DNA of 64,000 nt from a virus, in IMG/VR virus record IMGVR_UViG_3300035670_011014, positions 1 to 64,000 of that record; one strand, given 5' to 3'. Position numbers and translations under genes: made by a program. Shown in pieces: positions 54,206 to 63,450 of this stretch (position 1 is the stretch's first letter; every line of letters starts with the position of its first letter). The notes below the pieces were generated by a model. The model had not been told where the DNA came from and searched no databases. It saw only the letters and a program-made list of their open reading frames with translations.

Positions 54206-54227
54206 AACGAATCTTCATTTCATTAAT

Positions 54228-54254
54228 AAACCCATCTAACCGATGGGTTTTTTT
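54228..54254 (+). terminator. Intrinsic terminator after nrdA
   Basis: A nine-base-pair stem (AAACCCATC with GATGGGTTT), a five-base loop, and then TTTTA. It closes the replication block before the baseplate wedge genes. Confidence 0.9.
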
Positions 54255-54278
54255 ATTTCTAAAAAAAATATCAGGAAT

Positions 54279-54287
54279 ATATTTATG
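54279..54287 (+). promoter_or_regulatory. Candidate phage promoter-like motif before wedge genes
   Basis: ATATTTATG four bases from the gp25-like ATG at 54292, just after the terminator; the short spacing is hard to reconcile with a normal leader. Confidence 0.35.
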
Positions 54288-54291
54288 GGAT

Positions 54292-54759
54292 ATGGCTAAC
54301 GGCAAAACATACGGTATCAATTTCCCTTTTCAGGACAGTCTTCAAGGAAAGTATCTTTCCTTATCAGAGGATGCAAATCGTGAAATAAGAAGTAATTTAA
54401 TACATCTAATTTTAACAAGAAAAGGTTCAAGATATTACTTACCTGATTTCGGTACAAGAATATTTGAATTTATTTTTGAACCTATGGATTCACCAACATT
54501 CGAATCAATCAAATCGGACATTAAAGATAATGTGGAAAAATATATTCCTAATCTTATCATTAATGAAATAACTATCAATCCGTACGTCGAGGAAGAAGGG
54601 CAAACAACCGTAACGCAACTAAACACGGACTTTTTGGACACAGGAGTTTTGAGTGTACCGGGAAGAGGGGTTGAAGAATACACCGCAAAATTGAGAATCG
54701 ATTTTACTATCACTTCCGACACCTTCGAGACAAGAGATTTTGTTATAATCAATATTTAA
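54292..54759 (+). CDS. 25: Baseplate wedge protein (T4 gp25-like)
   Basis: A 155-residue gpW/gp25-family protein, somewhat longer than T4 gp25 (about 132). The family core is present: INFPFQD, then LSEDANREIRSNLIHLILTRKGSRYYLPDFGTRIFEFIF shown in parts, with the conserved E-I-R-x-x-L and the R-x-x-x-P-D-F-G-T sequence that contacts the sheath, followed by VEKYIPNLIINEI. In contractile injection systems this subunit forms the first platform on which the sheath polymerises. It is followed after six bases by a gp6-like gene. Confidence 0.9.
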   Translation: MANGKTYGINFPFQDSLQGKYLSLSEDANREIRSNLIHLILTRKGSRYYLPDFGTRIFEFIFEPMDSPTFESIKSDIKDNVEKYIPNLIINEITINPYVEEEGQTTVTQLNTDFLDTGVLSVPGRGVEEYTAKLRIDFTITSDTFETRDFVIINI

Positions 54760-54765
54760 TAGGAA

Positions 54766-56604
54766 ATGGCAGAAAGAAGAATTTCATACACAGACAGAGA
54801 CTTTGCCTCTTTAAGGCAGGACTTGATTGATTATACTCAGCAATATTATCCTGACTTAATCGACAATTTTAATGATGCTGCTTTATTTTCAGTATTCTTA
54901 GACTTAAATGCGGCGATAGGAGACAATTTGAATTTCCAAATTGATAGAAGTATCCAAGAAACTGTACTTCAGTATGCACAACAAAGATCCTCAGTATACA
55001 ACATTGCACGAACCTACGGACTGAAAATACCAGGAAACCGTCCTTCTGTAGCTTTAGTGGATTTTTCAATAACAGTACCTGCGAATGGAGACTCCGAAAA
55101 CGTAGAGTACTGTGGAATACTAAGGGCAGGTGCTCAAGTTCAAGGTGGTGGACAAGTATTTGAAACTGTATATGATGTTGATTTTAGTTCACAATACAAC
55201 AACGAAGGATTTGTGAATGCCAAGAAAATCCCAAATTTTGATGCCAACAACAACCTTATAAATTACACGATTGTAAAAAGAGAAGTTGTTGTTAATGGTT
55301 TCACCAAAGTATTCAAAAAAGTTATAACACAAAACGATGTTCGTCCATTTTTTGAAATATTTTTACCTGAAAAAAATGTACTTGGAATTACATCCGTAAT
55401 TCAAAAGGATGGAACATCATTTCAAAACGTACCATCTGCGTCCGAATTCATAACATCAACTAATAGATGGTATGAAGTGGACGCGCTAGCCGAAGATAGG
55501 GTTTTTGTGGAAGATCCAACAAAACCATCAGACAATCCTGGAATTAAGGTTGGTAGATATATTCAAACCGAAAATAGATTCATTTCTGAATTTACACCCG
55601 AGGGTTATCTGAAAATGACATTTGGTAATGCAACAGTTACTGCTGACGATCAACTAGCACAATTCTCAAGAACAGGTGTTCCACTGAACATTGCTAACTA
55701 CCAAAACAACATTGGATTAGGAAAAACAGTTCAACCAAATACTACATTGTTCATTCAATATAGGGTTGGTGGTGGATTATCGAGTAACATAGGTGTGAAT
55801 GCAATTACTCAATTGGGTACTTACGATTTACAAATAACAGGTCCGAATCCTACGATTAATTCTGCCGTGGTAAATTCTCTGAGTGTCACTAACGTGACTG
55901 CTGCAATAGGTGGTGCTAACCAACCAACAATAAATGAGGCTAGAAACATGGTGGCGTTTAACTTCGCAGCTCAGAAAAGAGCGGTAACCATCAATGACTA
56001 CAATTCTTTATTAACGACCATGCCTGGTAAGTTTGGAGCACCTGCAAAGGTTGGAATTGTTGAAAACAACAACAAAATCGAAATACAATTACTTTCATAC
56101 GATGCTGCTGGTAAACTAACATCCAATGTACCTAACGTTTTGAAAACAAATGTTGCGAATTATCTGTCAAATTACAGGATGATTAATGATTATGTTGTAA
56201 TCAACACCGCTGAAGTGATAGACTTGAAGTTTGATGTTTCTGTGATATTGGATTCTGCACAAAACAGAGGTGAAGTAATATCCAACGTGATAAACGTCAT
56301 TTCGAATTATATGAGCCCACTCTTCAGACAACTTGGACAAAACGTAAATGTTTCTGAAATCAGGAGAGAAATACAGAATGTCGGTGGGGTAAACACAGTA
56401 TCAACAATTGATATATTCAATTTAGTAGGGGGACAGTATTCGTCTAATGAAACTTCACAAAGATATTCTGACGACACCACACGTCAAATATTATTGATTG
56501 ATGAAACAATTTTTGCACAACCAAATCAAGTATATCAAGTTAGGATACCATCAAAAGATATACAAGTAAGGGTAAAAACCCTAACAAGTACGAGTTTCTC
56601 GTAA
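54766..56604 (+). CDS. 6: Baseplate wedge protein (T4 gp6 / baseplate J-like)
   Basis: A 612-residue protein comparable with T4 gp6 (about 660). The N-terminal part (YTDRDFASLRQDLIDYTQQYYPD, then NDAALFSVFLDLNAAIGDNLNF) and the central region typical of baseplate J proteins (VGGGLSSNIGVNAITQLG and NEARNMVAFNFAAQKRAVTINDYNSLLTTMPGKFG in sections) match the wedge fold; the end contains RREIQNVGGVNTVSTIDI. It dimerises in the inner wedge ring and changes conformation on contraction. An AGGAAATGG start context gives a weak Shine-Dalgarno-like site, rare in this window. Confidence 0.88.
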   Translation: MAERRISYTDRDFASLRQDLIDYTQQYYPDLIDNFNDAALFSVFLDLNAAIGDNLNFQIDRSIQETVLQYAQQRSSVYNIARTYGLKIPGNRPSVALVDFSITVPANGDSENVEYCGILRAGAQVQGGGQVFETVYDVDFSSQYNNEGFVNAKKIPNFDANNNLINYTIVKREVVVNGFTKVFKKVITQNDVRPFFEIFLPEKNVLGITSVIQKDGTSFQNVPSASEFITSTNRWYEVDALAEDRVFVEDPTKPSDNPGIKVGRYIQTENRFISEFTPEGYLKMTFGNATVTADDQLAQFSRTGVPLNIANYQNNIGLGKTVQPNTTLFIQYRVGGGLSSNIGVNAITQLGTYDLQITGPNPTINSAVVNSLSVTNVTAAIGGANQPTINEARNMVAFNFAAQKRAVTINDYNSLLTTMPGKFGAPAKVGIVENNNKIEIQLLSYDAAGKLTSNVPNVLKTNVANYLSNYRMINDYVVINTAEVIDLKFDVSVILDSAQNRGEVISNVINVISNYMSPLFRQLGQNVNVSEIRREIQNVGGVNTVSTIDIFNLVGGQYSSNETSQRYSDDTTRQILLIDETIFAQPNQVYQVRIPSKDIQVRVKTLTSTSFS

Positions 56605-56648
56605 TCTCCATAACCCTTAAGTAATTACTTTTGAAATTGGATGAATAA

Positions 56649-56657
56649 CTATTTATC
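56649..56657 (+). promoter_or_regulatory. Candidate phage promoter motif, giant wedge gene
   Basis: CTATTTATC, 14 bases before the ATG at 56672, in the 67-base gap after the gp6-like gene. Confidence 0.45.
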
Positions 56658-56671
56658 TTAAAAGATACTTC

Positions 56672-59600
56672 ATGCCCAAATCTTATAGAATACGTACCGA
56701 ACCAGGAGTCGACAAACAAATCAGAGTCAATATTGAACAAGACTTTGATTTTTTAGAGATTTTGTCATTAAAAATAAGACAAGATGAATTGTACTCAGAC
56801 TTCTGTGCTAATTATGGTGTTGTAGTTGGTAGAGTAATTGCTAACGGGGGGTATGGAGTTCCGAATGCTCGGGTATCAATATTTGTTCCTATCGATGAAT
56901 TGGATATAAATGATCCTGTTATTAACACATTGTATCCATACCGAACTTTAGATGACATAAATGAAGATGGATATAGATACAATTTATTACCCTACACACC
57001 ATCATATAATGGACACGTACCCACTGGAACATTTCCAACCAGAGAAGATGTTTTAACTGACAAGGCAGTTTTGCAAATTTATGAAAAATATTATAGGTTT
57101 GTTGTAAGAACAAACGATAGCGGTGATTTTATGATTGTTGGTGTTCCACTCGGAGTTCAAACAATCACAATGGATTTAGACTTATCAGACATTGGATGTT
57201 TTTCATTACGCCCGACTGACTTAGTTAGACAAGGTAGAGGTGTACAATCACAATTCGACGGAAATAGATTTAGAGCTTCCAATGACTTAGCTTCTTTACC
57301 TCAAATTGTTACGGCAACTTCACAAATAGATGTTGCTTCTTTTTGGGGACAGGAAGATTTATGTAATATTGGTATCACAAGGAATGATTTTGATTTAAGA
57401 TCTTTGGGTATTGAAATCCAACCGACAGCAGTGTTCATGGGTTCAATCATGACAAGTAATCAACAACTTAAAAAGTCTTGCAAACCCAAAACAGAAATGG
57501 GGGATTTATGTGGGATGAGTACGGGTCCGGGGCAGATTCTTGCAATCAGACAGACAATATTCCAGGATAGTAGTGGAGATCCGGTTCTTGAAGAATACAA
57601 ACTCGAAAATGGGGGTAAGGTTATCGATGAAAATGGTGCTTGGGTAGTAGATGTTCCTATGAACTTAGATTATGTTGTCACAAATGAATTTGGGGAACAA
57701 GTTTTTTCTAACGATCCTTCAGTCGGAATCCCAACATCTGCCAAATACAGATTTAAAGTAAAATGGCAAGATGAAGATGGGATGAAGGAAGCTCCCGTGT
57801 CTACAATTCCGTTACCTTCCGTATTCACAACACCTACAGGAGAATTAAAACGAGCTAACTTCCTTGTCCCAAATATCAGAGAATACGGATGGACATCAAC
57901 ATCAACGGATCCTGCAAGTTTATCTCCAAGCTCACAATATTACAAAGAGTTAAAAAAATCTTATGCCTTTTCCCTTGATTGGGCTGACTATGTAGACAAA
58001 CAAGCCGCTATAAATTGTGAAGACTTTTTCTACAAATTTAAATACAACAAGGTTTATACAGTTTCACAATTAATCGACGAATATAGAAACGGAACAGGAA
58101 GAGGTAGGTTTATTGGAATCAAAGAAATTATCGACAGAACTTGTGAGACTGAAGTTAATAGATTTCCAACAAATGACGGTGTAAGAAATTTTGACACCTT
58201 TTATTTCATATTTAACTTCTTACTCAGTCTTTTGACTGTCCCGTTTTTCGTAATAATAATCCTGTATCACGTTTTAAGTTTCTTATGGGAATGGGTTAGA
58301 ATACCATTATTATTGGCTTTAAGTGCAGTATTCACCGCTGCGGGAGTTTCGAGTTTAGTTCAAGCGGTAGCCGCGTTCAGTGCACTCTCAATCGGTGCTG
58401 GTATAGGTTTCATCATTCAGTCAGTTTTATGGTTTGGTATGACGGCGTTGATTTTAGTATTTTGGAATCGACTTCAAAAAATTGAGTTCTATGCAATACC
58501 ATTGCCAAATATAACTTATCCTGACTGTCAAATGTGTGAATGTGAGGCTAAATTATGTTGTGGAGATGAAGACTTGGAAACATTTAATGAAAACACTAGT
58601 TTCTTAGCAAATACAAACCAACCTGCCTTTTTCTCAGGACTGTTGGCGATCGAAGATGATGAAACAGACACAAGATGGATGGGTAAGTTTGCAAGTGGAT
58701 TCCAAATATCCATGGCGGGTAATAACATCAACTGGGATGAAACGGGTGTTGACCCGGCATCCAACTATGCAAAAGCCCCTTTCATAAGTAATACAGATAA
58801 TCCACAATCGAAATGGGACATTTGGTCTTACGACTTACCCTTAGCCGAGAGAATGAACCTATTCAACTTGAAATCTAAGTTCCACAGGGACGGTGATAAT
58901 GGTTCAGGTAATGCATATAATCAAATACAAGTAAAAATACGTCCAGGACTCAACCCAACACCTTATTTTGATAATGTTTTGGTTATGTTGGCGGATCCGG
59001 GAACATTACTTAAAATGCAACCCGCTCAATTGATTAGTTTTTCTAATCCGAGAAATTCGCAAGACCCCAACATAACAGGACACACAAATGTTGTTGACTC
59101 AAGTGGATTCACCATAACAAATGGATTTAATACGTTCTCAACGACAGGTACGTCGTCATTGAATACAAGTATTCAAATAACACATATGAGCCCAACTACC
59201 CTCCTTCCTGTTACACAAACTTACGTGGGGATTACGGGTTCATCGACTGTGAGAGAATATCAATATCCTGCGGATATCGAGTACTTTCAATTAGTCACAG
59301 GACACACTTTGGGAGATTACATTGCCTTGTGTGGACAGACACCTGCCAGTATTTCAGGTTCTACTTATCCGGCATTGGGAACAGGTACCTTACTTAGAAG
59401 ATATATTTTTGGATTTCAAAGAATTGAAAAAAACAATTCAAGTACCGATTTACCCAATGAGTACCCTGATGATTCAGGAAACAACAAATTTGCCCTAAAC
59501 GCGCCTAACATTATGTTGAACCCTGATTATCTGACACATGAGGTATTGTTTATGGTAAGAGGTGTTGATCCACATTGTGATAAACAAATTGTTCAATATG

Positions 59601-61714
59601 ATTTATCTAAACTTTATGGATCGACAACCTTCGGAAGTAGGATAGTACAAGGTGATTATTATTTAAATAACCCAACTACTCCTTACAACTCTACAACTGA
59701 TTGGAGAATTCCGAGACACGATTCACTTAGTAACAATGCATCTACATCCATAAATCGTCGTATATTTTTCCCATATTTTAATTTTACTCCCGATGCTCCT
59801 GGAACAACATGGGGATTGTTCACAGGTTGGACTACACAAAACCACTTGAACTATTCGTCTTATGATTCCACTAACGTTAGTCGTATTGGTAACGGTAATT
59901 TCCTGTCTTCGTACTCAACTCCATCTACAATAACCTTGAATTCTGTTCCTGCAACCTTAACAACCTATAGTAATACTGACTATAAAAGGATGATTAACAT
60001 CGGTAATGCTGCAGAGGGTTTTGAAAACGGGTATTATAGGGGTGAGGTACTTGAAGGTGGTAGCTACATGGTACCAAAGGATAGGGATGAGTGGGGATTT
60101 TTCTCACCTGTTTACTATCAACAGTCTCCAAATCACACTATTAGTTTTACGAATACAACCTACTTGGTAATGAGAACTGATAGATTACCAACTTCGGACA
60201 TACATCAAGCCAGATTCAGTCTTCACCAAAATGGTGGATTCCAAGGTTATATTTTAGGAAGTGATGTGACACTCACTTCGGGATACAACGTTGGTTCCGA
60301 TCCTTTCAGTGATGGTGCGGATGATTTTGCAGATGATAATGGAGGTGCGGGTACTACTGTTCTGAATACGTTTAGTTGTGGTGGTATGGTTCCACTCGAT
60401 TGTTATTCTGGTAATGGACTAAACTTCTCTGTGAAACCATCAACTGACGATTGTTATTATGTTGGGGATACCCAATTAACTAAATTGGATAACGGGTGTT
60501 ACTATCTTGTTCAAAAAAGATTTGCCTTCGCAACAGACTTTCAAATATTTGCAGAGTGGAAGGCTAGATTCCGTTTGAATTATGCGTTGTGTAGGAACGT
60601 AGTGTCACTTACTTTTGTTAACAACTGGGTGAATGGTAGTTTGTACATGTACACCTTCCAAAATGATAAAATATATAATCAGAGTCCTACTGCAACAACA
60701 TACAATACACGTCCTGAATATGTTTATTGTGACGATTTGATTTTCTATCAAGACGATACTAATTCATTTTTCTACAGAAGTTCTCCTTACAATTCAGGGG
60801 GTACTGGAAACTTCATAGGTAGAAATGCACCAAACTACGCGGTTAATGGTGGAAATGTTTTGAACTTAGGACAACCAACTACAATTATGGATTTAGGTCC
60901 AAGAGATGAGTTTACCAAAGAAATTTGTTTTTCACCCGACTTCCAAGGGTTTGTTGTAGACAAAATCGCTTCGACTTCATATAACGATACTTCCGATTTA
61001 TTACAAACATATCTAATCAGTAGAATTGTAAATGCCAAGTTTTGGGATCAAGTTTTACAACGAGGAGATGCATCAATTGCTCAACTGTTTTCTCGTCCCA
61101 AAAACAAATTGGATGGTGACATAGTTCAATTGAATTCGATAAATTCAGAATTTGGTGTAACCCCATACTTGGGTTCAAACTATGGTGATTCACAAATTGC
61201 TTTCCTATCAGGTACTACTGGACCCGTTGTCGGCGTATTCTTCTCAGCTAATACCATATCAAGAGATTTAATTACACCTGGACGTACAACTTTCATTGAC
61301 ACAACAACTCAATATAAAACCGATAACTATGGTATTGTCTCACAAGAAATACCATATTTCGAGTGGGAAATTAAAACAACATCTCCCACCCCATACATTT
61401 TCGGAACTGAATTGAATGATTGGAAAACAAATACCATATTGTCGGCAAAGTATCAATCTTTCGATAGAAGACTCAATGGTTACTACTTCGAAAGTTCACA
61501 GACGGCACCAACTACCCAAAGACCTGGATTTATTTACAATTCTTCACCTTCTTACAGTGGACCTACTCTAACAGGATTCACCAGTAATCCTAATTTCCCC
61601 GCAGGTGCACAAAAAAATGTTTTAGTTGGTGCTCCTTTCCATTTTTATTTTGGACTTAAAAAAGGTAAATCGGCAATGAACAAGTATGTTGAAAGATATA
61701 TATTTAGTGAGTAA
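56672..61714 (+). CDS. Giant baseplate wedge-type protein with transmembrane segments
   Basis: A 1680-residue protein. Residues about 45-190 include a carboxypeptidase-regulatory or CnaB-like beta domain (GVVVGRVIANGGYGVPNARV and later RTNDSGDFMIVGVPLG). Residues about 507-598 are strongly hydrophobic and should form three membrane-spanning helices (FIFNFLLSLLTVPFFVIII is the first). A cysteine-rich stretch, CQMCECEAKLCC, follows (about 618-630). The rest is a beta-rich, Ser/Thr/Asn-rich body with scattered cysteines. Position after gp25- and gp6-like genes makes it the counterpart of the next T4 wedge genes (gp7 or gp10), although sequence similarity to those was not evident. The membrane module is unusual for a baseplate protein. 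Confidence 0.65.
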   Translation: MPKSYRIRTEPGVDKQIRVNIEQDFDFLEILSLKIRQDELYSDFCANYGVVVGRVIANGGYGVPNARVSIFVPIDELDINDPVINTLYPYRTLDDINEDGYRYNLLPYTPSYNGHVPTGTFPTREDVLTDKAVLQIYEKYYRFVVRTNDSGDFMIVGVPLGVQTITMDLDLSDIGCFSLRPTDLVRQGRGVQSQFDGNRFRASNDLASLPQIVTATSQIDVASFWGQEDLCNIGITRNDFDLRSLGIEIQPTAVFMGSIMTSNQQLKKSCKPKTEMGDLCGMSTGPGQILAIRQTIFQDSSGDPVLEEYKLENGGKVIDENGAWVVDVPMNLDYVVTNEFGEQVFSNDPSVGIPTSAKYRFKVKWQDEDGMKEAPVSTIPLPSVFTTPTGELKRANFLVPNIREYGWTSTSTDPASLSPSSQYYKELKKSYAFSLDWADYVDKQAAINCEDFFYKFKYNKVYTVSQLIDEYRNGTGRGRFIGIKEIIDRTCETEVNRFPTNDGVRNFDTFYFIFNFLLSLLTVPFFVIIILYHVLSFLWEWVRIPLLLALSAVFTAAGVSSLVQAVAAFSALSIGAGIGFIIQSVLWFGMTALILVFWNRLQKIEFYAIPLPNITYPDCQMCECEAKLCCGDEDLETFNENTSFLANTNQPAFFSGLLAIEDDETDTRWMGKFASGFQISMAGNNINWDETGVDPASNYAKAPFISNTDNPQSKWDIWSYDLPLAERMNLFNLKSKFHRDGDNGSGNAYNQIQVKIRPGLNPTPYFDNVLVMLADPGTLLKMQPAQLISFSNPRNSQDPNITGHTNVVDSSGFTITNGFNTFSTTGTSSLNTSIQITHMSPTTLLPVTQTYVGITGSSTVREYQYPADIEYFQLVTGHTLGDYIALCGQTPASISGSTYPALGTGTLLRRYIFGFQRIEKNNSSTDLPNEYPDDSGNNKFALNAPNIMLNPDYLTHEVLFMVRGVDPHCDKQIVQYDLSKLYGSTTFGSRIVQGDYYLNNPTTPYNSTTDWRIPRHDSLSNNASTSINRRIFFPYFNFTPDAPGTTWGLFTGWTTQNHLNYSSYDSTNVSRIGNGNFLSSYSTPSTITLNSVPATLTTYSNTDYKRMINIGNAAEGFENGYYRGEVLEGGSYMVPKDRDEWGFFSPVYYQQSPNHTISFTNTTYLVMRTDRLPTSDIHQARFSLHQNGGFQGYILGSDVTLTSGYNVGSDPFSDGADDFADDNGGAGTTVLNTFSCGGMVPLDCYSGNGLNFSVKPSTDDCYYVGDTQLTKLDNGCYYLVQKRFAFATDFQIFAEWKARFRLNYALCRNVVSLTFVNNWVNGSLYMYTFQNDKIYNQSPTATTYNTRPEYVYCDDLIFYQDDTNSFFYRSSPYNSGGTGNFIGRNAPNYAVNGGNVLNLGQPTTIMDLGPRDEFTKEICFSPDFQGFVVDKIASTSYNDTSDLLQTYLISRIVNAKFWDQVLQRGDASIAQLFSRPKNKLDGDIVQLNSINSEFGVTPYLGSNYGDSQIAFLSGTTGPVVGVFFSANTISRDLITPGRTTFIDTTTQYKTDNYGIVSQEIPYFEWEIKTTSPTPYIFGTELNDWKTNTILSAKYQSFDRRLNGYYFESSQTAPTTQRPGFIYNSSPSYSGPTLTGFTSNPNFPAGAQKNVLVGAPFHFYFGLKKGKSAMNKYVERYIFSE

Positions 61715-61716
61715 TC

Positions 61717-63450
61717 ATGAGTAACGATCCGTCAACATATACAATAGTAAGAGGAAGAGATAGATACGCAGGTGCTCCTGATATTGACTCTTACGTTAAC
61801 CTCGATATGGAAGGTGAACAGAGGGAGTTTTTGGATGCTGATAGGAGTGTTCTGTTGAATTTAGAGGAACGATTTGATACAGAAAGACAGGCATCAAATA
61901 TCTTCAGAGTCGCTGGAAAAATCACAAATCTCTATGATAATTCTATTTCGGGTAAGTCACTCAATTATACTCAATTTACCAACTTTCTTTATTACATCGA
62001 TCCCACTACATCCGCTTCAATGACGACACCTGTATGGAGTGGTTTTCCGCAATATTATGAATTCGAATTTTTGAGAGATCAAGGTATTCCGAACCATATA
62101 AACTTTGTCAACAAGAGCGCATCGACTTACAATTGGATGGTGTATTTGTCGTATGCTAGTGGAAGTAGTGAAAACCATGCAATGCAATACACTGATGAGA
62201 AGCGTTCACAAACAGTTTCATTTGTGTCAGGAGACGGTGTACCGTATGTCATACAACAAAGGACGTATAACGGGGTGCCTTTGATAACTTTTTACTGTGG
62301 TGTGAATCATAATTTGGAGGTGGGACAGTGGGTAGAAACTTCGGTTAGTTATAACAACAACAATTTATTTCAAGTCTATCAATTAGGTGATGATACCTAC
62401 GGAAGTCAGACAGGGGTATTTTCCATATATAATGTTGGATATACAGGTACCACTTTTGCTAACGATGCTAAAGGTACTTTTAAAAGAATCGTTGAAATAT
62501 CCAATTCTGCTGAAACTAAGTCACAATATTATATCAGAAAAAATGCACTACTGACAAGTATTTTAGATTTGGATTTAACACAACTTGGATTCGAAACCAA
62601 CGCGTTCCCAACAATCAAGCAGTTGGAATATTCTGCACTTACTCCAAATCAAACCCAAAGGGTGTCTATTAAAGACGGTTCATTATCTTTTGGTTTTTCA
62701 TTTGATAAAGACATTGATATAACAAACATTATCGATAATTTGGGTAGACCTGTTACTGACTTGTATGTTTCAATAGTTGAAAGAGGATACATGGGTTGGT
62801 TTAATAAACCTTACAACAACACAGTTGGTACACCAGCATTACAAGTCGGATGGGGTTTCAATTTCTTGGAGAATTCAATAGACCCTTATTGGGACAGTGT
62901 AACAAATCCCTCTGATGATATCCCGACAGCTTCCTATACTCATCCCGACGAAACTACTTTGTTGAACAAAACATTTTATTACAACGAATTTTTACAAGAG
63001 GGTGATATTCTCAAGGGTGACTTTTGTGAGTACAATCAATATGACTTACAGGAGTATGTATTGAGTCCGATTTACCACAAATACACCTTCAACTCTAACT
63101 ACTATCAGACGGCGTCTGTGGTTGGAACAAACCAAAAGGGATATTACTATCAAGTTCATTATCCCGTTCCTGTTAGAGCGTATTCTCCGTATATCGAAAC
63201 TGCGGCGAAACAAGAAGTTATAAATGTACCAAACTATGCTACTTTTTACGATAGTGTAAAATTATGGAGATGGAGGGACATTTATCCCTACGGTTACGTT
63301 GACGCGGAAAATATTGGATTGGACTATCCATATCTAAACAACGCTCACTATCCTTTCATTGACTTGTTGTTCTTACAAACACCCGATAGAAGAAATATTA
63401 ACCAACAGACTGAAGTCATAATTCAACCAATAACTGACGATTGTGAATAA
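61717..63450 (+). CDS. Putative baseplate/tail structural protein, 577 aa
   Basis: Not recognised by family. The protein is rich in Tyr, Asn and Thr, with many strands and turns, as in large phage baseplate and fibre-connector proteins. It starts with TYTIVRGRDRYAGAPDIDSYV and ends with PDRRNINQQTEVIIQPITDDCE. No signal peptide or enzyme motif. It begins two bases after the giant wedge gene and its last eight bases overlap the start of the following open gene, so it is part of the wedge operon. T4 has gp8 in a similar place; that equivalence is only positional. Confidence 0.62.
   Translation: MSNDPSTYTIVRGRDRYAGAPDIDSYVNLDMEGEQREFLDADRSVLLNLEERFDTERQASNIFRVAGKITNLYDNSISGKSLNYTQFTNFLYYIDPTTSASMTTPVWSGFPQYYEFEFLRDQGIPNHINFVNKSASTYNWMVYLSYASGSSENHAMQYTDEKRSQTVSFVSGDGVPYVIQQRTYNGVPLITFYCGVNHNLEVGQWVETSVSYNNNNLFQVYQLGDDTYGSQTGVFSIYNVGYTGTTFANDAKGTFKRIVEISNSAETKSQYYIRKNALLTSILDLDLTQLGFETNAFPTIKQLEYSALTPNQTQRVSIKDGSLSFGFSFDKDIDITNIIDNLGRPVTDLYVSIVERGYMGWFNKPYNNTVGTPALQVGWGFNFLENSIDPYWDSVTNPSDDIPTASYTHPDETTLLNKTFYYNEFLQEGDILKGDFCEYNQYDLQEYVLSPIYHKYTFNSNYYQTASVVGTNQKGYYYQVHYPVPVRAYSPYIETAAKQEVINVPNYATFYDSVKLWRWRDIYPYGYVDAENIGLDYPYLNNAHYPFIDLLFLQTPDRRNINQQTEVIIQPITDDCE

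Noticed and set aside
56619-56630. Twelve-base palindrome AAGTAATTACTT in the gap after the gp6-like gene
   Set aside because: About fifteen such palindromes are expected by chance in 64 kb, and it lacks a stem-loop or terminator tail.
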